Part shown: in pieces, positions 43,653 to 52,613 of the stretch
Numbering within the stretch: the stretch's first letter is position 1
Layout: every line of letters starts with the position of its first letter
Position numbers and translations under genes: made by a program
The notes under the pieces: model-generated
The model's database searches: none
Told to the model about the DNA's origin: nothing
The model's input: the letters and a program-made list of their open reading frames with translations, nothing else
Assembly (NCBI GenBank): GCA_947503575.1
Contig: CANNDZ010000001.1
Span: 1,364,001-1,428,000 of the forward strand
Direction: 5' to 3'
Source of the DNA: an uncultured Kordiimonas sp.
GTDB lineage: Bacteria; Pseudomonadota; Alphaproteobacteria; Sphingomonadales; Kordiimonadaceae
DNA length: 64,000 bases

Positions 43653-44654
43653 GTGAAATATTTATTCATCAAAATGCTGGCGCTGACAGCTCTTTTGGTG
43701 GGGTCAACCTACGCAGCGACTGCGCAGGATTTTCGCCCGGTTCTGTTGTATGATATTGGTGGCAAGTTCGACAAATCGTTCAATGAAGCTGCCTTTCGTG
43801 GAGCAGAACGGTTTAACACCGATACAGGCATCGAATTTCGTGACTTTGAACCCAATAGCGAGACCCAGTACGAACAAGCGCTCAAGCGATTTGCGCGACG
43901 CCGGGCTGACCTGATTGTTGCTGTTGGCGTTGGTTATGCTGTCGCTGTACGGAATGTGGCTCAGCGCTATCCAGATGTAAAATTTACGGTGATTGATGCG
44001 GTGATAGATTTGCCCAACGTGCAGTCTGTCACCTTTAAGGAAAATGAAGGATCGTTTTTGGTTGGTATGATCGCTGGCATGGCAACAAAAAGCGGCAAGG
44101 TTGGCTTTATCGGCGGTATGGATATACCCCTCATACGGCGCTTTCAGGTTGGTTATGACCAAGGCGTCAGGTTCGTGCGTGACGATATCGAGTTTATAGA
44201 AAACTATGTAGGCACCACGCCGTCAGCATGGAATGACCCGATTAAAGCCGCGGAAATGGCCAAATCTCAGTATGCGCGCGGCGTTGATATTATTTTTTCT
44301 GCGGCGGGCCCGTCAGGTCTAGGGGTGATTAACGCAGCAAAAGACTCGAACGCGCTGGCCATCGGTGTTGATAGCAACCAAAATCATGTGCAGCCTGGAT
44401 TTGTGCTGACAAGCATGCTGAAGCGCGTGGACCTGGCGGTCGAGCAGGCAATGCAGCAAGCTAAAAATGGCACATGGGCACCCGGTCATGTTGTCATGGG
44501 GTTACCTGAAGGGGGTGTTGATTATGCGCTGGATGAATATAACGCATCGCTGATCACTGACGAGATGAAGCAACGTCTTGAAGAGGCGCGCGCTAAAATC
44601 ATCTCTGGCGAAATTGCAGTTGCTGATGTAGAGGGCAGCAACGAAGGGCATTGA
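43653..44654 (+). CDS. BMP-family nucleoside ABC transporter substrate-binding protein
   Basis: The start is a GTG at 43653 after GGGGAGCA (333 residues); the upstream extension covers the promoter region and is rejected. The signal peptide (KYLFIKMLALTALLVGSTYAATAQ) has no lipobox cysteine, so the protein is periplasmic. The BMP/PnrA pattern is visible: LLYDIGGKFDKSFNEAAFRGAERF, IDAVIDLPNVQSVTFKENEGSFLVG, GFIGGMDIPLIRRFQVGY and AIGVDSNQN. Family members bind purine and pyrimidine nucleosides. It starts the nucleoside-uptake operon with the ATPase, two permeases, cdd, deoA and deoB. Confidence 0.88.
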   Translation: MKYLFIKMLALTALLVGSTYAATAQDFRPVLLYDIGGKFDKSFNEAAFRGAERFNTDTGIEFRDFEPNSETQYEQALKRFARRRADLIVAVGVGYAVAVRNVAQRYPDVKFTVIDAVIDLPNVQSVTFKENEGSFLVGMIAGMATKSGKVGFIGGMDIPLIRRFQVGYDQGVRFVRDDIEFIENYVGTTPSAWNDPIKAAEMAKSQYARGVDIIFSAAGPSGLGVINAAKDSNALAIGVDSNQNHVQPGFVLTSMLKRVDLAVEQAMQQAKNGTWAPGHVVMGLPEGGVDYALDEYNASLITDEMKQRLEEARAKIISGEIAVADVEGSNEGH

Positions 44655-44720
44655 TCCAATTGGGCCACATCCAGTTGAATCAGGGCTGAAAAACTGGCTT
44701 TTCAAGCGGGACAAAACGGC

Positions 44721-46274
44721 ATGAGCGTGGCACCAGCCATTGAGACCAGAAACCTTTGCAAACGGTTTGGTGCGGTGCAAGCCAACGACAATGTGTCTTT
44801 GCTGGTGGACCAAGGGTCGGTGCATGGAATTGTCGGGGAAAATGGTGCCGGCAAATCCACTTTGCTTAAAATGTTGTTTGGCTTCTACCAACCGAACAGT
44901 GGTGATCTGATCATTAACGGTGTGCCGCTTGCGTTTGATAGTCCGTCAGAAGCGATGGCGGCTGGTATCGCAATGGTGCACCAGCACTTTATGCTGGTTG
45001 AGCCTTTTACCGTGCTGGAGAACATCATTTTGGGGGCCGAAGGCCAACCCATGTTGAAGCACGCGATGACGGATGCCAGGGCAAAACTGTTGGGGCTGGA
45101 ACAGCAGTTTGGTTTTGATCTGCCGCTCGATACGCCTGTTAGCCAGCTTTCCGTCGGTGAACGACAGCGTGTGGAAATTTTGAAGGCGCTGTTTCGTGGT
45201 GCCGACATCCTGATTTTAGATGAACCAACAGCCGTTTTGACCCCGCAGGAATGTGACCAACTATTTGATTTGGTCCGGCTGCTGAAAAGCCGTGGGAAAA
45301 CCATCCTGTTTGTCACTCATAAACTGCATGAAATTATGGCAATCACGGATGCGGTTACAGTTATCAGGGCGGGCAAGGTGGTTACCTGTACCGCAACGGC
45401 CAGTACCACGCCAGATGATCTGGCAGAAGCCATGGTCGGCGCGAAAATCAGTCGTACTGTTACCCGGGAAGCGAAAGATCACAGGTCACCGCGCTTGAGG
45501 GTTGATGGTGTTTCCGCCTTGTCTGATCATGGCCATGACGCATTAAAAGCCATCACTTTTGATGTGTATGATGGTGAAGTTCTGGGGGTTGCTGGCGTCG
45601 CGGGGAATGGCCAAACCGAACTGCTTGAGGTTTTGACTGGACTGCGGCCGGTAAGCTCTGGCCGGGTTGAATTGGATGGTATCCTCATAAACGCTGATGA
45701 TGTGCAAAGAGGCCCGACAAAGCTGCGCCAAATGGGGCTGGCTCATATCGCGGAGGATCGGCTTAAAACCGGCGTGGTTGCAACGATGACAGCGACCGAA
45801 AACGCCATTCTGGGATATCAGCATGACCCGGATTTTTGCCAAAATGGTTTATTGAAGTTGAGCGCGATCGATAGGGCCGCCAATACTTATTTTGACAGCC
45901 AGGATGTCCGGCCCCGTGATCCAACCCTGCCGGTCGCATCCTTTTCTGGTGGTAACCAGCAAAAACTGGTGATTGCGCGTGAACTCGCACGCGACCCGCA
46001 AACGCTCATCATTGGTCAGCCTACCCGTGGTGTGGATATTGGTGCGGTGACTAAAATCCATGATCAAATCACCGAACTCCGGAATGCTGGTAAAGCGCTC
46101 CTGGTTGTGTCCGCAGATTTGGACGAACTGATGGCGATTAGTGACCGTATTGCCGTGATGTGTGGCGGTGAACTGGTCGGTATCGTACCTATTCAGGACG
46201 CGGATGAACGCACGCTTGGCCTGATGATGGCCGGTGCCAGCGGGGCACCCCATTCTGAGGAGGCAAGCGCATGA
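44721..46274 (+). CDS. Nucleoside ABC transporter, double ATP-binding subunit
   Basis: This 517-residue protein has two tandem ABC cassettes. The first has Walker A GENGAGKST, LSVGERQRVEI signature and ILDEPTAVLTP. The second has the atypical GVAGNGQTELL Walker A, SFSGGNQQKLVIARELA and a reduced Walker B (LIIGQPTRGVDIG), as in YufO/NupB and sugar-type ABC transporters. It energises the two permeases. It lies 66 bp after the binding-protein gene and overlaps the permease downstream (ATGA). Confidence 0.9.
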   Translation: MSVAPAIETRNLCKRFGAVQANDNVSLLVDQGSVHGIVGENGAGKSTLLKMLFGFYQPNSGDLIINGVPLAFDSPSEAMAAGIAMVHQHFMLVEPFTVLENIILGAEGQPMLKHAMTDARAKLLGLEQQFGFDLPLDTPVSQLSVGERQRVEILKALFRGADILILDEPTAVLTPQECDQLFDLVRLLKSRGKTILFVTHKLHEIMAITDAVTVIRAGKVVTCTATASTTPDDLAEAMVGAKISRTVTREAKDHRSPRLRVDGVSALSDHGHDALKAITFDVYDGEVLGVAGVAGNGQTELLEVLTGLRPVSSGRVELDGILINADDVQRGPTKLRQMGLAHIAEDRLKTGVVATMTATENAILGYQHDPDFCQNGLLKLSAIDRAANTYFDSQDVRPRDPTLPVASFSGGNQQKLVIARELARDPQTLIIGQPTRGVDIGAVTKIHDQITELRNAGKALLVVSADLDELMAISDRIAVMCGGELVGIVPIQDADERTLGLMMAGASGAPHSEEASA

Positions 46275-47380
46275 GTGCGGTGCCTGCAAAACTGCCGGGG
46301 GCGGTTGAAGCGGTTTTGATGCCGTTCTTGAATATTATGGTCGCACTTTTCGTTTCCGGCCTTGTCGTATGGGGGTTGGGGGAAGATCCGTTTTTTGCCC
46401 TTAGCCTTTTGATAGAAGGGGCGTTTGGTTACGAAGAAGCCATCGGCTACACGTTTTATTACGCTACCAACTTTATCTTTACCGGGCTTGCGGTTTCGGT
46501 TGCGTTTCATGCCGGGCATTTCAATATCGGCGGTGAAGGGCAGGCGATGCTGGGCGGCCTTGGCCTAACGCTTGCTGTTCTTTGGCTGGGGGACACTGCT
46601 CCCGTTCTGTCAATCTTTCTGGCTATCATCGGAGCGGCGGTGTTTGGTGCAGCGTGGGCGTTCATCCCAGCTTGGTTGCAGGCAAAACGCGGCAGTCACA
46701 TTGTTATCACCACCATCATGTTCAATTTCATTGCATCTGCTTTTCTCGCCTATCTTTTGGTGGGGCCGTTGCAGCGACCCGGTGGTCAAATGCCGGAAAG
46801 CAGTGACTTTCCTGATGGAACAGGCTTGATGCAATTTCATGAAGTATTGGAAATGGTAGGAATTCGCTTTGAACAAAGCCCGTTGAATGCCTCTTTCCTG
46901 ATTGCTTTGATGGCGGCCTTTGGTGTTTGGTTTCTTCTGACCCGCACACGATTTGGATACGAAATGCGTGTTGCCGGAAAGAACGCTCATGCCGCGGCTT
47001 TTGCGGGGGTTTCTGTTTCACGTGTAACGATTATTGCTCTGATGCTCTCGGGTGCGCTGGCCGGGATGATGGGATTAAACGAGCTTTTGGGTGAACAGCT
47101 TCGCCTTATTGGCAACTTTACGCTCGGGTATGGTTTTGTCGGTATTGCTGTCGCCTTCATGGGCCGTAATCACCCGCTGGGCATTGTGTTGGCCGCAGTA
47201 TTGTTCGGTGTTTTGTACCAGGGCGGTGCGGAGCTTGCTTTTGAAATGCCCAACATTACGCGTGATTTGATTGTTGTAATCCAGGGATTGGTGATCTTGT
47301 TCGCAGGCGCTATGCCGCATCTTTTGCGTAAGCCGGTGGCGTTACTGTATGCCCGCATGGCTCGAAAAGGTGCTGTGTGA
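46271..47380 (+). CDS. Nucleoside ABC transporter permease 1
   Basis: This 369-residue permease has about ten hydrophobic helices (BPD_transp_2-type). An FNIGGEGQAMLGGLGL segment is the sugar/nucleoside permease loop, and the ATPase-coupling region RVAGKNAHAAAFAGVSVSRVT is conserved. It begins inside the end of the ATPase gene. It is partner of the next permease, as in YufP/YufQ. Confidence 0.88.
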   Translation: MSAVPAKLPGAVEAVLMPFLNIMVALFVSGLVVWGLGEDPFFALSLLIEGAFGYEEAIGYTFYYATNFIFTGLAVSVAFHAGHFNIGGEGQAMLGGLGLTLAVLWLGDTAPVLSIFLAIIGAAVFGAAWAFIPAWLQAKRGSHIVITTIMFNFIASAFLAYLLVGPLQRPGGQMPESSDFPDGTGLMQFHEVLEMVGIRFEQSPLNASFLIALMAAFGVWFLLTRTRFGYEMRVAGKNAHAAAFAGVSVSRVTIIALMLSGALAGMMGLNELLGEQLRLIGNFTLGYGFVGIAVAFMGRNHPLGIVLAAVLFGVLYQGGAELAFEMPNITRDLIVVIQGLVILFAGAMPHLLRKPVALLYARMARKGAV

Positions 47381-48351
47381 TGGAGTTTTTGGTCGACATA
47401 TTGCTGTTGTCTGACTCGACATTGCGCGTCGCGGGGCCGCTTATTTTGGCTGCACTCGCTGGCTTGTGCGCAGAACGGGCCGGCATTGTTGATATTGGCC
47501 TTGAAGGCAAGATGTTGGCGGCAGCTTTTGCAGCGGCCAGTGCGGCGTCTGTAACGGCGTCACCTTGGGCGGGGTTGTTGGCGGGCATTGTTGCATCTGT
47601 GCTGTTATCGTTGCTGCATGGGTACGTGTCGATCAACCAGCGCGGAAACCAGATCGTTTCTGGAATGGCTATCAATATTATGGTTGCCGGGCTTGCACCA
47701 ACACTTGCTAATGCCTGGTTTTCAAGAGGGGGGCAAACACCCTTGCTGCCCAGTGAGGCTCGCTTTACCGAAATCACGCTTCCGTTTGCCGACGCAATTT
47801 CGGGTGTGCCGCTATTGGGTGCGATATACAGCGACCTTTTGTCGGGGCATTCGCTGTTAACCTATGTGGCTTTTGTCGCTGTGCCCACCGTGGGGTGGAT
47901 ACTTTATAAAACGAGGTTTGGCCTTCGGTTGCGTGCCGTTGGGGAAAATCCGGAGGCGGTTGATACAGCGGGTATTTCTGTCACGCTACTGCGGTATCAG
48001 GCGATGATTATTGCGGGCATTTTGTGCGGTATTTCCGGCAGTGCGCTTTCTACCGCGCTGGGTGCAGGGTTCATTCGGGACATGTCGGCGGGTAAGGGCT
48101 TTTTGGCGCTTGCGGCAATGATCTTTGGTAAATGGAAACCAGTTCCCACTTTGCTTGCCTGCCTGTTGTTTGCTTTTGTCGATGCATTGCAGGGTCGTCT
48201 TCAAGGTGTTGCGCTCCCACTGGTGGGTGAAATACCTGTACAGTTTACGATTATGCTACCGTATGTATTGACGGTAATTATTTTGGCGGGTTTTGTGGGC
48301 AAGATGGAAGCCCCAAAAGCCAGTGGTATCCCGTATGAAAAAGATAGATGA
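47380..48351 (+). CDS. Nucleoside ABC transporter permease 2
   Basis: This protein has 323 residues from the ATG at 47380 (a GTG one codon earlier overlaps the previous stop). The early NIGL-type motif VDIGLEGKMLAAAFAA, the loop RAVGENPEAVDTAGISVTLLRYQ and multiple membrane helices are typical of the second permease of BMP-linked nucleoside transporters. It overlaps cdd by 17 bp, coupling uptake to intracellular deamination. Confidence 0.88.
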   Translation: MEFLVDILLLSDSTLRVAGPLILAALAGLCAERAGIVDIGLEGKMLAAAFAAASAASVTASPWAGLLAGIVASVLLSLLHGYVSINQRGNQIVSGMAINIMVAGLAPTLANAWFSRGGQTPLLPSEARFTEITLPFADAISGVPLLGAIYSDLLSGHSLLTYVAFVAVPTVGWILYKTRFGLRLRAVGENPEAVDTAGISVTLLRYQAMIIAGILCGISGSALSTALGAGFIRDMSAGKGFLALAAMIFGKWKPVPTLLACLLFAFVDALQGRLQGVALPLVGEIPVQFTIMLPYVLTVIILAGFVGKMEAPKASGIPYEKDR

Positions 48352-48781
48352 CATAACACTTTCGGCGATGATTGAAGCTGCGGCCGGTGCGCGGGCGAAC
48401 TCTTATTCGCCGTATTCTGGCTTTGCTGTTGGGGCCGCTCTGTTGGCAGACGACGGCATGATTTATGCTGGGTGCAATGTAGAAAATGCCGCCTATCCGC
48501 TTGGTTTCTGCGCGGAAGCCAATGCCATTGGTACTATGGTGATGGCCGGCGGTCACCAGATTAAGGCTGTTGTAGTTGCAGGCCCCAATGCTGACATTTG
48601 CACGCCCTGTGGCGGATGCAGGCAGCAATTACGGGAATTTGTCGGGCCTGAGGATATGCCCGTCATCATTTGTGATGTGGATGGCAACCTATTGCTTGAA
48701 ACCAGCTTGTCCGAGATGCTGCCAAATTCATTTGGCCCAGATACGGTGAATGCCGTCAAAGATGCCGGGGAGAGTTTGTGA
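48335..48781 (+). CDS. cdd: Cytidine deaminase
   Basis: This 148-residue enzyme starts at the ATG at 48335, inside the previous gene. It is of the short tetrameric type: SYSPYSGFAVGAALL (substrate loop), GCNVENAAYPLGFCAEANAI with the catalytic Cys-Ala-Glu, and CTPCGGCRQQLREF with the zinc-binding cysteines. It converts cytidine and deoxycytidine to uridine forms, which deoA can then split. Its stop overlaps the deoA start codon. Confidence 0.93.
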   Translation: MKKIDDITLSAMIEAAAGARANSYSPYSGFAVGAALLADDGMIYAGCNVENAAYPLGFCAEANAIGTMVMAGGHQIKAVVVAGPNADICTPCGGCRQQLREFVGPEDMPVIICDVDGNLLLETSLSEMLPNSFGPDTVNAVKDAGESL

Positions 48782-50121
48782 TGAGCGATTTGTTGATTCC
48801 GCAGGAAATTATTCGACAAAAACGGGACGGTGAAACAGTCAGTAGCGAGGATATTGCGCGCTTTGTTGAAGGCATTACCGATGGCCGTGTAGCAGATAGC
48901 CAGATTTCAGCCTTCGCTATGGCCGTGTTTTTTAATGGCATGAGCCCGGAAGAAGGTGCGGCGTTGACCTTGTCGATGCGGGACTCCGGCGATGTTATTG
49001 ATTGGACCAGTCTGGGATTTGATGCCGATGCTCCGATTGTTGACAAACATTCGACTGGCGGTGTCGGCGACAAAGTCAGCTTGATGCTTGCGCCCATTGT
49101 TGCCGCATGTGGTGGTTTGGTACCGATGATATCAGGCCGTGGTTTGGGGCATACTGGCGGTACGCTGGATAAATTCGAAAGTATTGAGGGGTATGACCCG
49201 TACCCCAGCATAGACCGTTTCGCTGATATTGTGCGTAAGGTTGGTTGCTCCATTATCGGCCAGACAGGCGAGTTAGCACCAGCTGACAAACGGTTTTATG
49301 CTGTGCGTGATGTGACCGCGACTGTAGAAAGCATTCCTTTAATTACGGCCTCCATTTTGTCTAAAAAACTGTCGGCGGGCCTGAATTCGTTAGTGATGGA
49401 CGTGAAGTTCGGGTCCGGTGCCTTTATGGCGGATTGTGGGGATGCTAAAACCCTCGCGGAAAATATCGTACGGGTGGCGGGTGCAGCAGGTACTCCGACA
49501 CGGGCATTGCTGACCGACATGAACCAGGTCCTTGGTCGTACAGCAGGTAATGCTGTTGAAGTGATTGAAGCCATTGAGTTTTTAATGAACCCCGGTGCAG
49601 CTGAGTCCCGCTTATATGATGTAACGGTTGGTCTGGCCGCGCACATGCTGGTGCTCGCCGGGGTGCAGTCCGATATTGCAGCGGCGACAGCGGCGGCGGA
49701 AACAAGCCTTACGAGCGGCAGTGCTGCCGAAGTATTTAACAGGATGGTCGCTGCGCAGGGTGGCCCCACGGGCATCGCTGATGATCATGGAAAACACCTG
49801 AAGGTCGCTGGCCATAGCCTGGAGGTGCGCAGCGATGTTGACGGGTTTGTCAGCAAACAGGATACGCGCGCGATCGGTATGGCCGTTGTTGCCATGGGCG
49901 GTGGGCGAACCGATCCTACTGCCGTTATTGATCATGCGGTCGGCTTAACCCACATTGCGCAAATCGGTGACCAGGTTGACAGCACAACACCGCTGGCGGT
50001 TGTGCATGCGCACGACGAAGCATCAGCACGCCGTGCAGCAGAAGCCGTCAAAAATGCAATAATTGTAAGTGACACTGCGTGTGAGACCACGTCAGTTGTT
50101 GCGGAAATCGTCGGGGGCTAA
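48781..50121 (+). CDS. deoA: Thymidine phosphorylase
   Basis: This 446-residue enzyme has the family-defining [17 protein letters not shown] glycine-rich phosphate loop, [18 protein letters not shown], and [11 protein letters not shown]; NNxxS-type substrate residues follow. It cleaves thymidine and deoxyuridine with phosphate to the base and deoxyribose-1-phosphate. The start ATG overlaps the cdd stop, and deoB follows 2 bp later. Confidence 0.94.
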   Translation: MSDLLIPQEIIRQKRDGETVSSEDIARFVEGITDGRVADSQISAFAMAVFFNGMSPEEGAALTLSMRDSGDVIDWTSLGFDADAPIVDKHSTGGVGDKVSLMLAPIVAACGGLVPMISGRGLGHTGGTLDKFESIEGYDPYPSIDRFADIVRKVGCSIIGQTGELAPADKRFYAVRDVTATVESIPLITASILSKKLSAGLNSLVMDVKFGSGAFMADCGDAKTLAENIVRVAGAAGTPTRALLTDMNQVLGRTAGNAVEVIEAIEFLMNPGAAESRLYDVTVGLAAHMLVLAGVQSDIAAATAAAETSLTSGSAAEVFNRMVAAQGGPTGIADDHGKHLKVAGHSLEVRSDVDGFVSKQDTRAIGMAVVAMGGGRTDPTAVIDHAVGLTHIAQIGDQVDSTTPLAVVHAHDEASARRAAEAVKNAIIVSDTACETTSVVAEIVGG

Positions 50122-50123
50122 GT

Positions 50124-51341
50124 ATGGCACGCGCATTCATTTTGGTATTGGATAGTTTTGGTATTGGTGAAGCACCGGACGCGGAGGCATTTGGCGATGT
50201 CGGTGCGGATACGTTCGGTCATATTGCTGAATGGTGCGCGGCGGGCAATACCGCGCCAGACCGTGCGCAAGCCGGGCCTATCAGCATCCCAAATATGGTA
50301 AAGCTGGGGCTGGGTAAGGCCGCTGAACTCGCAACCGGGAAAACGCATCCGGGCACAGAATATGACGGTGACATCACCGGGTTTTACGCCGCCTGTGCGG
50401 AACGGTCTTTTGGCAAAGATACGCCCTCTGGTCACTGGGAAATGGCGGGTTTGCCGGTCGAATTTGATTGGGGCTATTTCCAACAGGCGTTTCCAAGTTT
50501 TCCAGATGAATTGATTGGAAAACTGATCGAAAAAACCGGTATTCCCGGCGTTTTGGGCAATAAAGCTGCCTCTGGCACTGTAATCATCGAGGAATTGGGT
50601 GATGAGCACGTAGCGAGTGGCAAGCCAATTGTTTACACGTCAGCAGATAGTGTTTTCCAAATTGCCGCACACGAAGAGCATTTTGGTCTCCAGCGTTTGT
50701 ATGATGTATGCGATGCCGCCAGAGAATTGGTTGATGATTACAATATCGGGCGTGTCATTGCCCGCCCGTTTGTGGGGGAGAATGGTGTTTATGAACGTAC
50801 CGGCAATCGCCGTGACCTGGCAACGCCGCCGCACGCTGCAACCCTCCTGGATAAGCTGGAAGAAAATGGCCGGGAGGTTATTTCTGTTGGCAAAATCGCA
50901 GATATCTTTGCCCACAGGGGCGTGACCCGAAAAGTTAAGGCCAATGGACTGGATGGCCTGTTTGACCTGAGCCTGAAGATGCAAAAAGAGGCGGAAGACG
51001 GTTCCCTGACTTTCGTAAACTTTGTTGATTTTGACCAGTCTTTTGGCCATCGGCGCAATGTGGCTGGCTATGCAGCGGCGTTGGAGTATTTTGACACCAG
51101 ATTGCCGGAGTTTTTGGACGCTATGCAGGATGATGACCTTGTTATCCTGACCGCTGACCACGGCTGTGACCCGACCTGGCCGGGGTCTGATCATACACGT
51201 GAGTTTGTGCCATTTGTCGCTTACGGCCCGCGTTTTATGACGGGTAGTGGCGGACAGCGCAAAAGTTTTGCTGATATAGGACAGACCGTTGCCAAGCATT
51301 TGGGTATCGCACCGTTGGCTGAAGGTGAGAGCGCCCATTAA
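50124..51341 (+). CDS. deoB: Phosphopentomutase
   Basis: This 405-residue alkaline-phosphatase-superfamily mutase has [28 protein letters not shown] at the N-terminus (metal Asp and phosphothreonine region), [12 protein letters not shown], and [23 protein letters not shown] near the C-terminus (metal His/Asp). It converts ribose- or deoxyribose-1-phosphate from PNP and DeoA to the 5-phosphate used by DeoC. It is the last core deo gene of the operon, followed by an exported nuclease. Confidence 0.95.
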   Translation: MARAFILVLDSFGIGEAPDAEAFGDVGADTFGHIAEWCAAGNTAPDRAQAGPISIPNMVKLGLGKAAELATGKTHPGTEYDGDITGFYAACAERSFGKDTPSGHWEMAGLPVEFDWGYFQQAFPSFPDELIGKLIEKTGIPGVLGNKAASGTVIIEELGDEHVASGKPIVYTSADSVFQIAAHEEHFGLQRLYDVCDAARELVDDYNIGRVIARPFVGENGVYERTGNRRDLATPPHAATLLDKLEENGREVISVGKIADIFAHRGVTRKVKANGLDGLFDLSLKMQKEAEDGSLTFVNFVDFDQSFGHRRNVAGYAAALEYFDTRLPEFLDAMQDDDLVILTADHGCDPTWPGSDHTREFVPFVAYGPRFMTGSGGQRKSFADIGQTVAKHLGIAPLAEGESAH

Positions 51342-51368
51342 CTCGTGATACCGATAGGGAGAACTGAA

Positions 51369-52151
51369 ATGCGTTTGTTTTTTGCGTTAACGTTAATAGT
51401 TGCGTTTACCGGCACGCATGCCAGCGCATATGGCCCTACGGGTCACCGTGTGATTGCGGAACTGGCGTACGGGTACCTGACACCGGATGCGCGCGCGGCT
51501 GTGGACTCTATTTTGGGGGACGAGTTTCTGGCGGAAGCGGCGACAATGCCTGACGAAATGCGCTCGAACCCTGATGAGTTCTGGCAGATGGAGGCAAACC
51601 CGTATCACTATATCAACGTCCCTGCAGGACAGACTTACGAAGACAGCGAAAAGAACCCAGCTGGCGATGCACTAACGGCGCTGGAGAAGTTTACTGCTGT
51701 TTTGACCGATACTGCTTCAACGGCAGATGAAAAACGCCGGGCTTTATGGTTTGTAGTTCATCTTGTTGGTGACTTGCACCAGCCTTTGCATGTGGGCCAT
51801 CCAGAAGACCGAGGCGGTAACTGGATAGAGGTGGTGTTTATGGAGGAGCTAACCAATCTGCACCGGCTTTGGGATGAGCATTTGATCCAGCACCGTCGCT
51901 TGTCTTTTACCGAGTGGACCCGTTTTCTGGAACGTAAAATCAAACCTGCGGATATAGAAGAATGGCAAAAGGCCAAGCCTATTGATTGGGTGCATGAAGA
52001 CCTCGTGCTGCGCGATGATATTTACGCGAACAGTGTTGGTATTCTGTCATGGGATTATGTCTATAAATACACACCGCTGATCAAAAGCCAGCTTTCCAAA
52101 GGGGGTGTCAGGTTGGCTGGCTATTTGAACGAGCTGTTCAAAAGCGAATAA
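51369..52151 (+). CDS. Exported S1/P1-type nuclease
   Basis: This protein has 260 residues from the ATG at 51369 after GGGAGAAC. The signal peptide (RLFFALTLIVAFTGTHASA) is followed by YGPTGHRVIAELAYGYL, the mature N-terminus with Tyr where S1/P1 enzymes usually have Trp. VVHLVGDLHQPLHVGHPEDRGGN and HRLWDEHLI carry the zinc-binding His/Asp residues. Such enzymes degrade single-stranded DNA and RNA and remove 3'-phosphates. It is at the end of the nucleoside operon (27 bp after deoB), suggesting a designed link between extracellular nucleic acid digestion and uptake. Confidence 0.87.
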   Translation: MRLFFALTLIVAFTGTHASAYGPTGHRVIAELAYGYLTPDARAAVDSILGDEFLAEAATMPDEMRSNPDEFWQMEANPYHYINVPAGQTYEDSEKNPAGDALTALEKFTAVLTDTASTADEKRRALWFVVHLVGDLHQPLHVGHPEDRGGNWIEVVFMEELTNLHRLWDEHLIQHRRLSFTEWTRFLERKIKPADIEEWQKAKPIDWVHEDLVLRDDIYANSVGILSWDYVYKYTPLIKSQLSKGGVRLAGYLNELFKSE

Positions 52152-52390
52152 CGAATTTCTGTCGCTGTCCCGGTTGAGCCTTTGCTGTGGCCGAGTTGAG
52201 AAGAGAAGTCCTCAGCTTAGGCACAGCAGCGGCTGTCTGTTATGGCCATTTGCCGACTGATTGTCGGAGAATATTGGCCAATACGGACCTGATTGATGCC
52301 GGAAACAGCCCAGTGCACACAATCGATGTCGCATTTTAGCAACAGCTTTTGATGTTTATGCGTGCAATCGGAAAACTCCCTTCACGATTC

Positions 52391-52406
52391 TTGACAGTTT
52401 CGTCAA
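52391..52406. promoter_or_regulatory. TTGAC-N6-GTCAA palindrome 1, candidate RutR-type operator
   Basis: TTGACAGTTTCGTCAA has the same arms and spacing as the sites at 52474 and 37927, though its centre deviates from the E. coli consensus. It is 208 bp upstream of the receptor start. Confidence 0.5.
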
Positions 52407-52473
52407 AAAACTGAAAAGAAACCCCACTACAACAGTGCCGCAAGCCAGCTTTAAAGCGGGTTTCCAGCCCCCC

Positions 52474-52489
52474 TTGACCTTTTAGTCAA
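52474..52489. promoter_or_regulatory. TTGAC-N6-GTCAA palindrome 2, candidate RutR-type operator
   Basis: TTGACCTTTTAGTCAA matches 12 of the 14 defined positions of the E. coli RutR consensus TTGACCANNTGGTCAA; with one more base on each side the arms are perfect 6-mers. It is 83 bp downstream of palindrome 1 and 125 bp upstream of the receptor ATG. Confidence 0.65.
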
Positions 52490-52613
52490 GATTTGGTCAG
52501 GTGTGGTTGGGGTTTAGTGTGAAACTTAACAATAGCCTTTATTAGAGGTTAACAATGGGGTTATCCGACACGTCCTGTGTTCGGCTTACAACCATAAAAC
52601 GGAGCTAAGGGAA

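Larger units (their letters stand above)
52152..52613 (+). other. 462-bp intergenic regulatory region before the TonB receptor
   Basis: No coding gene is supported here. The stretch holds two 16-bp TTGAC-N6-GTCAA palindromes (see separate entries), a further half-site TTGGTCAG at 52493, and an AT-rich stretch at about 52515-52556 that may include the promoter. A terminator for the upstream operon is not evident. Confidence 0.6.
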
